Source of the DNA: Pseudomonas viridiflava
GTDB lineage: Bacteria > Pseudomonadota > Gammaproteobacteria > Pseudomonadales > Pseudomonadaceae
Assembly (NCBI RefSeq): GCF_003702045.1
Contig: NZ_RBTP01000076.1
Coordinates: 56,256-120,255 of the forward strand
Direction of reading: 5' to 3'
Length of the DNA: 64,000 bases
Of this stretch, positions 26,736 through 36,108 are shown piece after piece. Made by a program: the position numbers and the translations under genes. Each line of letters opens with the position of its first letter. Within the stretch, counting starts at the first letter, position 1. Under the pieces are notes generated by a model, which saw only the letters and a program-made list of their open reading frames with translations, ran no database searches and was not told the DNA's origin.

Positions 26736-27749
26736 ATGTCGGCGGTACGCATCGGCCCATATACATTGCAGAACGGCTTGATTCTCGCCCCGATGGCGGG
26801 TGTCACTGACCAGCCTTTCCGTCAGCTGTGCCGAGAACTCGGGGCCGGGCTGGTGGTATCGGAAATGGTGACCAGTGACATGAGCCTGTGGAACACCCGT
26901 AAATCGCGTTTGCGCATGATCCATGAAGGTGATCCCGAGCCCCGCTCGGTGCAGATCGCCGGTGGTGATCCGCAGATGCTGGCGGACGCGGCGCGTGCCA
27001 ATGTCGAACTGGGTGCCCAGATCATCGACATCAACATGGGATGCCCGGCCAAGAAGGTGTGCAACAAGGCAGCGGGTTCAGCGCTGTTGAAAGACGAACA
27101 GTTAGTGACCGATATCCTGCACGCCGTCGTGGCGGCGGTCGATGTGCCGGTCACGCTGAAGATACGCACCGGCTGGGACCGGGAGAACAAAAACGGGCTT
27201 ACCGTGGCAAAGATCGCCGAGCAGGCCGGCATTCAGGCGCTGGCGGTCCACGGACGAACCCGCGCCGATCTTTACACCGGCGATGCCGAGTACGACACCA
27301 TTGCCGCCATCAAGCAGGCGGTGTCGATCCCGGTGTTTGCCAATGGCGACATCGATTCACCCGAAAAAGCCCGGTACGTGCTACAGGCCACCGGCGCGGA
27401 CGGACTATTGATTGGCAGGGCCGCCCAAGGGCGACCGTGGATTTTTCGCGAGATCGAACACTTCCTGCGTACCGGCGAAAAGCTTCCGGTCCTGGAATCC
27501 GACGAAGTGGAACGCATTCTGCTAGAGCATCTTGCAGCGCTCCACCTTTTCTATGGCGATGTGATGGGCGTGCGCATTGCACGCAAACATGTCGGTTGGT
27601 ATCTCGCAACCTTGCCGGGCGCCAGGGAGTTTCGCGCCCGATTCAATCGTTTGGAAGAGACGGAAGCACAGTGCGCCAACGTTCGGGAGTTCTTCAGCCA
27701 AGGCTGCAAGGGCCCGGATAACCAGAATGATAAAGAGGTGGCCGCATGA
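26736..27749 (+). CDS. dusB: tRNA-dihydrouridine synthase B
   Basis: A 337-residue FMN enzyme that reduces uridines in the tRNA D-loop. It begins IGPYTLQNGLILAPMAGVTD and carries the active-site Cys103 in NMGCPAKKVC. The FMN-binding HGRTR and GADGLLIGRAAQGRPW segments follow. It forms an operon with fis (4-bp overlap), an arrangement conserved across gamma-proteobacteria. Confidence 0.96.
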   Translation: MSAVRIGPYTLQNGLILAPMAGVTDQPFRQLCRELGAGLVVSEMVTSDMSLWNTRKSRLRMIHEGDPEPRSVQIAGGDPQMLADAARANVELGAQIIDINMGCPAKKVCNKAAGSALLKDEQLVTDILHAVVAAVDVPVTLKIRTGWDRENKNGLTVAKIAEQAGIQALAVHGRTRADLYTGDAEYDTIAAIKQAVSIPVFANGDIDSPEKARYVLQATGADGLLIGRAAQGRPWIFREIEHFLRTGEKLPVLESDEVERILLEHLAALHLFYGDVMGVRIARKHVGWYLATLPGAREFRARFNRLEETEAQCANVREFFSQGCKGPDNQNDKEVAA

Positions 27750-28066
27750 CGATGATGACCGAGACTTTAGTGAGTGGAACAACACCCGTGAGCGACAACG
27801 TCAATTTGAAACAACACCTGAACACGCCGAGCGAAGAGGGCCAGACCCTGCGCGGCAGTGTCGAAAAGGCGTTGCACAATTATTTCGCCCACCTCGAAGG
27901 CGCATCCGTCACTGACGTCTACAACCTGGTGTTGTCGGAAGTCGAGGCTCCGCTTCTGGAAAGCGTGATGAACTACGTCAAGGGCAACCAGACCAAGGCC
28001 TCCGAGCTGCTGGGCCTAAACCGCGGCACGCTGCGCAAGAAACTCAAACAGTACGATCTGCTTTAA
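27746..28066 (+). CDS. fis: nucleoid-associated DNA-binding protein Fis
   Basis: A 106-residue protein with a divergent N-terminal arm and the highly conserved C-terminal dimerisation and helix-turn-helix region (VKGNQTKASELLGLNRGTLRKKLKQYD, shown in part). Fis bends DNA and controls rRNA promoters and growth-phase expression. It is translationally coupled to dusB (ATGA overlap) and followed by a strong terminator. Confidence 0.95.
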   Translation: MTMMTETLVSGTTPVSDNVNLKQHLNTPSEEGQTLRGSVEKALHNYFAHLEGASVTDVYNLVLSEVEAPLLESVMNYVKGNQTKASELLGLNRGTLRKKLKQYDLL

Positions 28067-28079
28067 GCATTCAAAACAG

Positions 28080-28116
28080 AAAAGGCGACCCACCTGACAG
28101 CGGTCGCCTTTTTTTG
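28080..28116 (+). terminator. rho-independent terminator after fis
   Basis: An 11-bp perfect stem AAAAGGCGACC / GGTCGCCTTTT flanks a 10-11-nt loop and runs into seven T residues (28109-28115). It lies 14 bp after the fis stop. Confidence 0.9.
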
Positions 28117-28147
28117 CTGACTCCTTTTGCTTTTGATGGAAATTGAG

Positions 28148-29752
28148 ATGACCGACCAGACTACCCGCCTGCCGATCCGCCGCGCCTTGATCAGCGTATC
28201 CGACAAGACCGGAATCCTTGAATTCGCCCGCGAGCTTGAAGCGCTTGGCGTCGAGATCCTGTCCACTGGCGGCACGTTCAAACTGCTCAAGGACAATGGC
28301 GTCGCGGCAGTGGAAGTGGCCGACTACACCGGTTTCGCTGAAATGATGGACGGCCGGGTCAAGACCCTGCACCCCAAGATCCACGGCGGCATTCTGGGTC
28401 GTCGCGGCATCGACGACGCCATCATGAACGAGCATGGCATCAATCCGATCGACCTGGTGGCCGTCAACCTCTATCCGTTCGAAGCGACCGTCTCCAAGCC
28501 GGGCTGTGACCTGCCGACCGCGATCGAGAACATCGACATCGGTGGTCCGACCATGGTCCGCTCCGCCGCCAAGAACCACAAAGACGTCGCCATCGTGGTC
28601 AACGCCAGCGATTACGGCCAAGTGCTGGAAAGCCTCAAGGCTGGCGGCCTGACGTACGCCCAGCGTTTCGACCTGATGCTCAAGGCCTTCGAACACACAG
28701 CTGCCTACGACGGCATGATCGCCAACTACCTGGGTGGCGTGGATCAGACCGCGCAAACCCTGAGCACCGAAGGCCGCAGTCAGTTCCCGCGTACGTTCAA
28801 CACCCAGTTCGTCAAGGCCCAGGAAATGCGCTACGGCGAGAACCCGCACCAGAGCGCGGCGTTCTACGTGGAAGCCAAGCCTGCCGAAGTGGGCATCGCG
28901 ACCGCGACCCAGTTACAAGGCAAGGAGCTGTCGTTCAACAACGTGGCCGATACCGATGCCGCACTGGAGTGCGTCAAGAGCTTCGTCAAGCCAGCCTGCG
29001 TGATCGTCAAGCACGCCAACCCATGCGGCGTCTCGGTCTGCCCGGACGAGGAAGGTGGCATTCGCCAGGCTTACGAGCTGGCTTACGCCACCGACACCGA
29101 GTCGGCGTTTGGCGGCATCATCGCGTTCAACCGCGAGCTGGATGCCGAAACGGCCAAGGCCATCGTCGAGCGCCAGTTCGTTGAAGTGATCATTGCCCCA
29201 AGCGTCAGTGCCGAAGCTCAGGCTGTCGTGGCCACCAAAGCCAACGTGCGACTGCTGACGTGCGGCCAGTGGAGCGAACGCACGCCGGCGTGGGACTACA
29301 AACGCGTCAACGGTGGTCTGCTGGTGCAGAGCCGTGACATCGGTATGATCACTGCGGACGACCTCAAGGTCGTGACCAAGCGTGCGCCGACCGAGCAGGA
29401 AATCCACGACCTGATCTTCGCCTGGAAAGTCGCCAAGTACGTCAAATCCAACGCCATCGTCTACGCCAAGAACCGCCAGACCATCGGCGTCGGCGCGGGC
29501 CAGATGAGCCGCGTGAACTCGGCGCGCATTGCCGCCATCAAGGCTGAACATGCCGGTCTGCAGGTTCAGGGCGCGGTCATGGCGTCCGACGCGTTCTTCC
29601 CGTTCCGCGACGGCATCGACAATGCAGCCAAGGTGGGTATCACCGCTGTCATCCAGCCAGGCGGCTCGATGCGCGACAATGAAGTCATCGCGGCGGCGGA
29701 CGAAGCCGGAATCGCGATGGTGTTCACCGGTATGCGCCATTTCCGCCACTAA
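28148..29752 (+). CDS. purH: bifunctional AICAR formyltransferase/IMP cyclohydrolase
   Basis: A 534-residue enzyme for the last two steps of IMP synthesis. The N-terminal cyclohydrolase (MGS-like) domain starts RRALISVSDKTG; the C-terminal formyltransferase domain has IVKHANPCGVSV. ATG 28148 is the likely start by family alignment; earlier in-frame starts (28127, 28136) would add residues not found in relatives. The fis terminator lies just upstream, so purH needs its own promoter in the short gap. Confidence 0.96.
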   Translation: MTDQTTRLPIRRALISVSDKTGILEFARELEALGVEILSTGGTFKLLKDNGVAAVEVADYTGFAEMMDGRVKTLHPKIHGGILGRRGIDDAIMNEHGINPIDLVAVNLYPFEATVSKPGCDLPTAIENIDIGGPTMVRSAAKNHKDVAIVVNASDYGQVLESLKAGGLTYAQRFDLMLKAFEHTAAYDGMIANYLGGVDQTAQTLSTEGRSQFPRTFNTQFVKAQEMRYGENPHQSAAFYVEAKPAEVGIATATQLQGKELSFNNVADTDAALECVKSFVKPACVIVKHANPCGVSVCPDEEGGIRQAYELAYATDTESAFGGIIAFNRELDAETAKAIVERQFVEVIIAPSVSAEAQAVVATKANVRLLTCGQWSERTPAWDYKRVNGGLLVQSRDIGMITADDLKVVTKRAPTEQEIHDLIFAWKVAKYVKSNAIVYAKNRQTIGVGAGQMSRVNSARIAAIKAEHAGLQVQGAVMASDAFFPFRDGIDNAAKVGITAVIQPGGSMRDNEVIAAADEAGIAMVFTGMRHFRH

Positions 29753-29792
29753 CTCAGGAAACGGCCGCACTGCCGCAGGCGTCTGCTGCGTT

Positions 29793-29852
29793 GGATGGGG
29801 CTCCGCTGATGCTCATTGCCAGGAGGCAACTCCGCTCAGCGAAGCTCCATCC
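29793..29852. repeat. nested inverted repeat between purH and purD
   Basis: Outer arms GGATGGGGCTCCGCTGA (29793-29809) and TCAGCGAAGCTCCATCC (29836-29852) pair at 15 of 17 positions. An inner stem TTGCC/GGCAA with loop AGGA lies between them. The 201-bp purH-purD gap holds no gene. It may be a repeat element or an mRNA stability/attenuation structure. Confidence 0.6.
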
Positions 29853-29953
29853 GCCTTGCATACACCTACGCCATTGCGACCTCGTACCGCGGGGTCATCT
29901 GACGATGAACTGCCGCGCTACCTCCCAGAATCAGCGTCATCGAGGTTTTTGAC

Positions 29954-31249
29954 ATGAATGTTTTGATCATCGGCAGTGGCGGTCGTGAACACGCACTGGC
30001 ATGGAAAGTTGCTCAGGATCCACGCGTAGAAAAAGTATTCGTCGCCCCCGGCAACGCAGGCACCGCCATTGAGGCCAAGTGCGAAAACGTCGCGATCGAC
30101 GTGCTGGCGCTGGAGCAACTGGCTGACTTCGCCGAGAAAAACGTGTCGCTGACCATCGTCGGTCCGGAAGTGCCACTGGTGGCGGGCGTTGTGGACCTGT
30201 TCCGCAGCCGCAACCTCGACTGCTTCGGCCCTACCGCAGGTGCCGCGCAGCTTGAAGGCTCCAAGGCGTTCACCAAGGACTTCCTGGCACGCCACAAGAT
30301 CCCGACCGCCGACTACCAGAACTTCACCGAGATCGAACCGGCGCTGGCTTATCTGCGCGAAAAAGGCGCACCGATCGTGATCAAGGCCGACGGCCTGGCT
30401 GCCGGCAAAGGCGTTATCGTTGCGATGACCCTGAGCGAAGCCGAAGACGCCGTCCGCGACATGCTGGCGGGCAATGCCTTTGGCGATGCAGGCTCGCGTG
30501 TCGTGATCGAAGAGTTCCTCGATGGCGAAGAGGCCAGCTTCATCGTCATGGTCGACGGCAAGAATGTGCTGCCGATGGCAACCAGTCAGGACCACAAGCG
30601 TGTCGGCGATGGCGACAGCGGCCCGAACACCGGCGGTATGGGCGCTTACTCCCCTGCACCTGTGGTCACCGCGGACGTTCATCAGCGCGTCATGGATCTG
30701 GTCATCTGGCCGACCGTCAGGGGCATGGCAGAGGAAGGCAACGTTTACACAGGCTTCCTCTATGCTGGTCTGATGATCGACAAAGCGGGCAACCCGAAAG
30801 TGATCGAATTCAACTGCCGCTTTGGCGACCCGGAAACCCAGCCAGTCATGCTGCGTCTGCAGTCCAGCCTGGTCCTGCTGGTCGAGGCGGCGTTGGCACA
30901 AGCGCTGGACAAGATTGAAGCCCAATGGGATCCACGCCCAAGCCTGGGGATCGTCCTGGCAGCAGGCGGCTACCCTGGCGACTACGCCAAAGGTGCAGCA
31001 ATCAGCGGTCTGGACGAAGCGGCGAAGCTGGACGGCAAGGTTTTCCACGCAGGCACCGCCCTGCAGGATGGCCGTGTCGTCACCAGTGGCGGTCGTGTAC
31101 TGTGTGCTACAGCATTGGGCGACAGCGTGGGCAGCGCTCAGATAAACGCTTACGCGCTGGCGGCTAAAGTCGATTGGGAAGGTTGCTTCTATCGCAAGGA
31201 CATTGGCTACCGTGCCATTGCCCGTGAGCGTGGTGAAAGTCAGGAATAA
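29954..31249 (+). CDS. purD: phosphoribosylamine-glycine ligase
   Basis: A 431-residue ATP-grasp enzyme joining glycine to phosphoribosylamine in purine synthesis. It starts MNVLIIGSGGREHALAWK and has GPEVPLVAGVVD, the ATP-binding KADGLAAGKGV and the metal-binding EFNCRFGDPETQ. GAGG lies 8 bp before the ATG. Gene order purH-purD-retS matches PAO1. Confidence 0.97.
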   Translation: MNVLIIGSGGREHALAWKVAQDPRVEKVFVAPGNAGTAIEAKCENVAIDVLALEQLADFAEKNVSLTIVGPEVPLVAGVVDLFRSRNLDCFGPTAGAAQLEGSKAFTKDFLARHKIPTADYQNFTEIEPALAYLREKGAPIVIKADGLAAGKGVIVAMTLSEAEDAVRDMLAGNAFGDAGSRVVIEEFLDGEEASFIVMVDGKNVLPMATSQDHKRVGDGDSGPNTGGMGAYSPAPVVTADVHQRVMDLVIWPTVRGMAEEGNVYTGFLYAGLMIDKAGNPKVIEFNCRFGDPETQPVMLRLQSSLVLLVEAALAQALDKIEAQWDPRPSLGIVLAAGGYPGDYAKGAAISGLDEAAKLDGKVFHAGTALQDGRVVTSGGRVLCATALGDSVGSAQINAYALAAKVDWEGCFYRKDIGYRAIARERGESQE

Positions 31250-31254
31250 ACAGC

Positions 31255-31286
31255 CCGGCCAGCCTCTGAACCCGGAGGCTGGCCGG
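31255..31286 (+). terminator. strong hairpin between purD and retS
   Basis: A perfect 12-bp stem, CCGGCCAGCCTC (31255-31266) with GAGGCTGGCCGG (31275-31286) and an 8-nt loop, starts 5 bp after the purD stop. The following ttgaccc is not a T-tract, so termination may be partial; it could instead set the purD/retS expression ratio. Confidence 0.6.
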
Positions 31287-31340
31287 TTGACCCGACGCTA
31301 CGCAGTGTTATCGGTTATTCACTCACGAAGGGATTTCATT

Positions 31341-34130
31341 GTGCGCTGGCTCAGGATTGCCATAGCCTCGACCGTGGGGCTGATGACCTTGCTCTTCATG
31401 CTCTCGGCGCAAGCCGATCATGGATCGGGCTGGTCTACGCTGCTCGATGAAAAGGCCTCCCTGGATCTGGATGAGATCCGTTCGGCGCGTTACCAGAATC
31501 AGTTCAGCCCCATTGAACTTGAACGGGTCGCTGCCGCCGGAAGACAAAGCGCCGTCTGGCTGCACTACCGGCTGCACCCGACCCAACACGAACAATTGCT
31601 GCGCATCTTCGCACCGGATCTTGCCAGCGCCGACATGTACGTCATGGATGGCGACCGTATCGTCGACTATATGCGCACCGGCAACGAGGTGCCCAAGCAG
31701 GATCAGCGGCTGCCTTCCAACGATTTCCTGCTGACCGTCCCGCAAAGCAGCGTTCCCCTCGACATCTACCTCAGGCTGGTATCGACCCAGCAAATGCGCC
31801 CCAGCATCACGCTCGAATCCGCCGTCGAAAGCGCGGCCGACGAAACCGAGCCGTTCCTGTTCGGCTTGCTGTTCGGTGCGCTCGCCATGCTGATCGTTCA
31901 AAACCTGACCCGTTACGGACACACACGTTCGCGCAGCAACCTCTGGCTGGCGGCCTGTGAAGCACTGCTGGCACTCAGCGCCTTGTTGCTGCTCAACCTG
32001 CTCAGCCCGCTTGAATCGTGGCACATCTCACAGACGCCTGGTGCCCATCTCGCCCTGCTGATGGCCGCCATCGCCGGACTGATCTACACCTACTGCTTCT
32101 TTGTGCATCGCAATGTGAAAGTGCTGGACCGCCTGCTGCTGGGTAACGCTGTCCTCATGGGCATCGGCGCGCTGCTGGTGATGCTCGACGACAACCTGCC
32201 TATCAACATCCTGACCTTCGTGCTGGTTTCCATGACCACACTGAGCATTTTGGCGGTCTCGGTGTGGCACTGGCAGAAAGGCTACCGCTCGGCGCGCCTG
32301 TTCGTGCTGGGCATGATCACCTTCAATATCGGCTACATGGTGGTGCTGCCCGGCCTGCTGTGGCTGAGTCTGGTGCCGCCGCAATGGTTGATCCTGGCCC
32401 TGCTGTGCGTATTCTGCGTCAGTGGACTGCTGATGAGCATCGCTTTGAGCGAGCGACATCGCAGCATCACCGAAGACCGGTTCAGCCTCAGCCGCGATCA
32501 GGCCGCCAGCACCGCCGAAATCAACGCCAAGGCCGAATTTCTGGCCAAAATCAGTCATGAGATCCGCACTCCTATGAACGGCGTGCTGGGCATGACCGAA
32601 CTGCTGCTGGGCACGCCGCTGTCGGTCAAGCAGCGCGATTACGTGCAAACCATCCACAGTGCGGGCAACGAACTGCTCACGCTGATCAACGAAATCCTCG
32701 ACATCACCAAACTTGAATCGGGCCAGATCGAGCTGGACGATGTGCAGTTCGACATCGGCGCGCTGGTTGAGGACTGCCTGAACATTTTCCGCGCCAAGGC
32801 CGAGCAGCAACAGGTCGAACTCATCAGCCTGATCCAGCCGCAAGTGCCTCGCGTCATCGGCGGCGACCCGACCCGACTGCGCCAGACACTGTTGAGCCTG
32901 CTGGAAAACGCCCTGAAGAAGACCGAGGAAGGCGAGATTCTGCTGGCCGTGGCGCTGGATGCCACAAAGTCAGGCACGCCGCGGCTGCGCATCTCCGTTC
33001 AGGACACCGGCGAGTCGCTGTCGGACGAGGAGCGTGATGCTCTGCTGCACGCCGAACTGCACAGCAAGAACTTCCTGGCCAGCAGTAAGCTGGGCGGCCA
33101 TTTGGGGCTGGTAATTGCGCGGCAACTGATCGTGCTGATGGATGGCGAATTCGGCATCCAGAACAGCGGCACGCCGGGCAATACCCTGTGGCTGACCTTG
33201 CCGCTGGACGCCAAACTGCTCGAACAACCCATCGTCGACCTCGACAGCCCGCTGAAAGATGCCAGGGTGCTGGTGGTCGACGACAATGACACGTGCCGCA
33301 AGGTGCTGGTGCAGCAATGCAGCGCCTGGGGCCTGAACGTCAGTGCCGTGGCGTCCGGCAAGGAAGCACTGGCCTTGTTGCGCACCAAGGCGCACCTGCG
33401 GGATTACTTCGACGTGGTGCTGCTGGATCAGAACATGCCGGGCATGACGGGCATGCAACTGTCCGCCAAGATCAAGGAAGACCCAAGCCTCAACCACGAC
33501 ATCCTGCTGATCATGCTGACAGGCATCAGCAATGCGCCAAGCAAGATCATTGCCCGTAATGCCGGCATCAAGCGCATCCTGGCCAAACCGGTGGCAGGCT
33601 ACACGCTCAAGACCACGCTGGCTGATGAACTGACGCAACTGAACAAGGGCGTTACGCCGATCAATCCGGCACCGGTGCTGAACATGCCGGTTCGCGTGCC
33701 CAGCGATTTCAGAATTCTGGTGGCCGAGGACAACAGCATCTCGACCAAGGTGATCCGCGGCATGCTGGGCAAACTCAACCTGCATCCCGACACGGCCAGT
33801 AACGGCGAAGAAGCACTGCGTGCCATGAAAGCGCAGCGCTACGATCTGGTGCTGATGGACTGCGAAATGCCGATACTCGACGGTTTCTCGGCCACCGAAC
33901 AGCTGCGTGCCTGGGAAGTCGGCAATCAGCGCGTGCGCACACCGGTCGTGGCATTGACCGCGCACATCCTGACCGAACACAAGGATCGCGCACGTCAAGC
34001 GGGCATGGACGGACACATGGCCAAGCCTATCGAGCTGTCGCAACTGCGTGAGCTGGTCGAGCACTGGGTGGCGCAACGCGACAAAGTGCGCGGGCTGACC
34101 TCGGCTGGCGAACTTTACCAGCAAAACTGA
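31341..34130 (+). CDS. retS: hybrid sensor kinase RetS
   Basis: A 929-residue inner-membrane sensor. The order is: signal/first helix (1-25), periplasmic 7TMR-DISMED2 domain (about 40-170), 7TMR-DISM seven-helix region (about 175-370), HisKA with His406 in KISHEIRTPMNG, HATPase (about 515-625), then receivers with Asp696 (VVLLDQNMPG) and Asp840 (LVLMDCEMP). In P. aeruginosa, RetS blocks GacS and so lowers rsmY/rsmZ, favouring acute virulence traits over biofilm. The three phosphosites sit 17-18 residues before the P. aeruginosa positions I recall (424, 713, 858), so the layout is collinear. GTG 31341 with GAAGGG upstream puts the signal peptide at the terminus. Position after purD supports the name. 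Confidence 0.93.
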   Translation: MRWLRIAIASTVGLMTLLFMLSAQADHGSGWSTLLDEKASLDLDEIRSARYQNQFSPIELERVAAAGRQSAVWLHYRLHPTQHEQLLRIFAPDLASADMYVMDGDRIVDYMRTGNEVPKQDQRLPSNDFLLTVPQSSVPLDIYLRLVSTQQMRPSITLESAVESAADETEPFLFGLLFGALAMLIVQNLTRYGHTRSRSNLWLAACEALLALSALLLLNLLSPLESWHISQTPGAHLALLMAAIAGLIYTYCFFVHRNVKVLDRLLLGNAVLMGIGALLVMLDDNLPINILTFVLVSMTTLSILAVSVWHWQKGYRSARLFVLGMITFNIGYMVVLPGLLWLSLVPPQWLILALLCVFCVSGLLMSIALSERHRSITEDRFSLSRDQAASTAEINAKAEFLAKISHEIRTPMNGVLGMTELLLGTPLSVKQRDYVQTIHSAGNELLTLINEILDITKLESGQIELDDVQFDIGALVEDCLNIFRAKAEQQQVELISLIQPQVPRVIGGDPTRLRQTLLSLLENALKKTEEGEILLAVALDATKSGTPRLRISVQDTGESLSDEERDALLHAELHSKNFLASSKLGGHLGLVIARQLIVLMDGEFGIQNSGTPGNTLWLTLPLDAKLLEQPIVDLDSPLKDARVLVVDDNDTCRKVLVQQCSAWGLNVSAVASGKEALALLRTKAHLRDYFDVVLLDQNMPGMTGMQLSAKIKEDPSLNHDILLIMLTGISNAPSKIIARNAGIKRILAKPVAGYTLKTTLADELTQLNKGVTPINPAPVLNMPVRVPSDFRILVAEDNSISTKVIRGMLGKLNLHPDTASNGEEALRAMKAQRYDLVLMDCEMPILDGFSATEQLRAWEVGNQRVRTPVVALTAHILTEHKDRARQAGMDGHMAKPIELSQLRELVEHWVAQRDKVRGLTSAGELYQQN

Positions 34131-34202
34131 CAACGCCAGGGTCAGTCAGGCTCGTGCCTGATAGACTCCTCTGGCCGTCACCTGCCGCCAAGAGCCCAAG
34201 CC

Positions 34203-34799
34203 ATGCTCCATGTGTTGTCCAGCGTTTACCTGAAGATGCTGGTGCTTTACAGCCCATTCTTCGTTCTGTCCTGCTTCATCAGCCTGACACGTGGCCATTC
34301 ACGCAAGGAGCAAAAGCGCCTGGCCTGGAAAGTCGCCCTGGCGACCCTGGTGTCCAGCGTACTGCTGTACCTGTTCGGGCGGGTGATTTTCGACGTCTTT
34401 GGCATCACCGTGGATGCCTTTCGCATCGGAGCGGGCACGGTGCTGTTCATTTCCGCGCTGGGCATGGCTCAGGGCAAATCGGCGGTACAGACCGATAACA
34501 TTCAGCAGGATGTGACCATCGTGCCGCTGACCATTCCCATCACCGTAGGCCCCGGCACGATTGGCGCCCTGCTTGTCATGGGTGTCAGCCAGCCGCACTG
34601 GGACGACAAGTTCGCCGCTATCGTGAGCATCGCACTGGCCAGCTTTACGGTCGGCGTCGTGCTTTACCTCTCCAACCGGATCGAGCGCATCCTTGGCGAC
34701 CAAGGGCTGCAAATTGTCAGTCGCCTGATGGGGCTGTTCGTGTGCGCACTCGCAGCACAAATCATCTTTACCGGCGTCAGGGGATATCTGGTCCCCTGA
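34203..34799 (+). CDS. MarC family integral membrane protein
   Basis: A 198-residue protein of the MarC/UPF0056 family with about six hydrophobic segments and the family's PLTIPITVGPGTIGALL motif. Despite the name, MarC has no proven role in drug resistance and its substrate is unknown. It is the last gene of the conserved block before the accessory region. Confidence 0.88.
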   Translation: MLHVLSSVYLKMLVLYSPFFVLSCFISLTRGHSRKEQKRLAWKVALATLVSSVLLYLFGRVIFDVFGITVDAFRIGAGTVLFISALGMAQGKSAVQTDNIQQDVTIVPLTIPITVGPGTIGALLVMGVSQPHWDDKFAAIVSIALASFTVGVVLYLSNRIERILGDQGLQIVSRLMGLFVCALAAQIIFTGVRGYLVP

Positions 34800-34803
34800 C
34801 TGT

Positions 34804-35439
34804 TCAGATAACGAGTTCCCTGATCAAACTCCGGGCTTTGCCATTCAGATAACGCTTCACATCGTCGCGGCATGCAGCATAGGCGTGAAGGTCGAAGACA
34901 TAACTGCCGCCCTTGAAAAAGAACAGCAGCCGTCGACCACCCGCTGAACGCTCATCGACGGTCAGACGCAAGCTGCAAAGCACCATCAGGATACGGTTCG
35001 AGTCGTAGTGCTCGCAGGGTACGATCTGGAAGCTGCCCAGACGCCCCTGATCGATGCCGTGTTGAAAATAGGACTCTACAGCTTCCCGGATACCCAGCGC
35101 GCCGAACGCACGCTGCACCATGCTCCCCAAGGGCTGACGGCCCGTCGAGCCGGCGATTTTGAAGCTGGCCTCCAGCAAGTCGTCGATAGAGCTGACCACC
35201 ATCGAGTCACCCACCACCAGACCTGTCTGGCACAGTCCGCGCGAACTCAACCGACGGCGGTAGTAATGCATCCAGTTGCTCCACTGCGTGTCGAAATCAT
35301 TCAATCGGTCGGCAAATAACTGGGCGTCCAATAGGACATCCTGGATGTCCTCGCGCGCCTGTACCGAAAGCCCCGGGAGAAAGGCAACCAGACTGGAGCT
35401 GGCCCCCAGATAAGCAGCATTACTTGCATCAGCAGTCAT
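34804..35439 (-). CDS. unknown protein, paralogue 1 (last) of a four-gene array
   Basis: I recognise no family. The 211-residue protein has no signal peptide. It shares with its three upstream neighbours the signature SLVAF (16-20), then ten residues, then Asp31-Ile and a Leu-Leu pair (36-37), followed by W-x2-W near residue 53. The C-terminal third carries FQIVPC and then strand-like hydrophobic stretches (LLFFF) and a basic tail. ATG 35439 has GGAAGGA upstream. It lies 33 bp after paralogue 2 and ends 4 bp from the convergent marC gene. Function unknown. Confidence 0.7.
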   Translation of the reverse strand: MTADASNAAYLGASSSLVAFLPGLSVQAREDIQDVLLDAQLFADRLNDFDTQWSNWMHYYRRRLSSRGLCQTGLVVGDSMVVSSIDDLLEASFKIAGSTGRQPLGSMVQRAFGALGIREAVESYFQHGIDQGRLGSFQIVPCEHYDSNRILMVLCSLRLTVDERSAGGRRLLFFFKGGSYVFDLHAYAACRDDVKRYLNGKARSLIRELVI

Positions 35440-35472
35440 TACGTCTTCCTTCCCTGGATAAAACGCTGCGTG

Positions 35473-36108
35473 TTACAGACGCATGATTTCCTGCGCTGCA
35501 TGTTCGGCAATCCTTTCGTTAACCCTCTGACGAAACGGCTCGTACCCCATACGACTGAATCTGAACGCCGTACACACGGCATGCACGTGCATCTCCCCGC
35601 TCATTATTTGCCAGAAATAGAGCGCAGGCCTGAGCGCCAGCGTTGTCATCTGTAATGCGCACGACAGAACGACAGCCTCGTGTTCGTCCTGCATCGCGCA
35701 TGGCATCACCTGAAAGCTCTCTGAACGGCCGGAACTGAACCATGTGCTGAAAAACAGCTGCGCATGCTCACTGGTCATCAGCCTGTCGATAGACCTGATG
35801 TACAACGGGCTGAGCGCCAGGCCGCCCGGAAAAACAGGCAAGGGGAGCTTGCGGATATCCTTGAAGCTGTGGATCTTCAGTCGTTTGTCCGTGATGTCTG
35901 CACAGCGCAGCCCCCCAGTAGACGCCAGTGCTTGCTGGTAGGCGTTCAGCCAAAGGCGCCACGCCTGCCGAGAGGAGAAACGAGCGTCAGCGGTTACTTT
36001 CGCGTAAAGCAAACAGTCGAGAATGTCCTGCCGCAGGTCCGGGGCCACATTCTGTGCAAACGACACCAGATCCGAGCCCGCCAGCAGGCTTTCATCCCTG
36101 CCGGACAT
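35473..36108 (-). CDS. unknown protein, paralogue 2 of a four-gene array
   Basis: A 211-residue protein with no signal peptide and no recognised family. Shared signature: SDLVSF (12-17), Asp28-Ile, Leu33-Leu34, then W-x2-W (AWRLW) and, in the C-terminal third, FQVMPC and LYFWQI. ATG 36108, preceded by GGGAG, is chosen; the frame is open to 36201 but that region overlaps paralogue 3. It overlaps the end of paralogue 3 by 17 bp, so the two are co-transcribed. Confidence 0.68.
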   Translation of the reverse strand: MSGRDESLLAGSDLVSFAQNVAPDLRQDILDCLLYAKVTADARFSSRQAWRLWLNAYQQALASTGGLRCADITDKRLKIHSFKDIRKLPLPVFPGGLALSPLYIRSIDRLMTSEHAQLFFSTWFSSGRSESFQVMPCAMQDEHEAVVLSCALQMTTLALRPALYFWQIMSGEMHVHAVCTAFRFSRMGYEPFRQRVNERIAEHAAQEIMRL

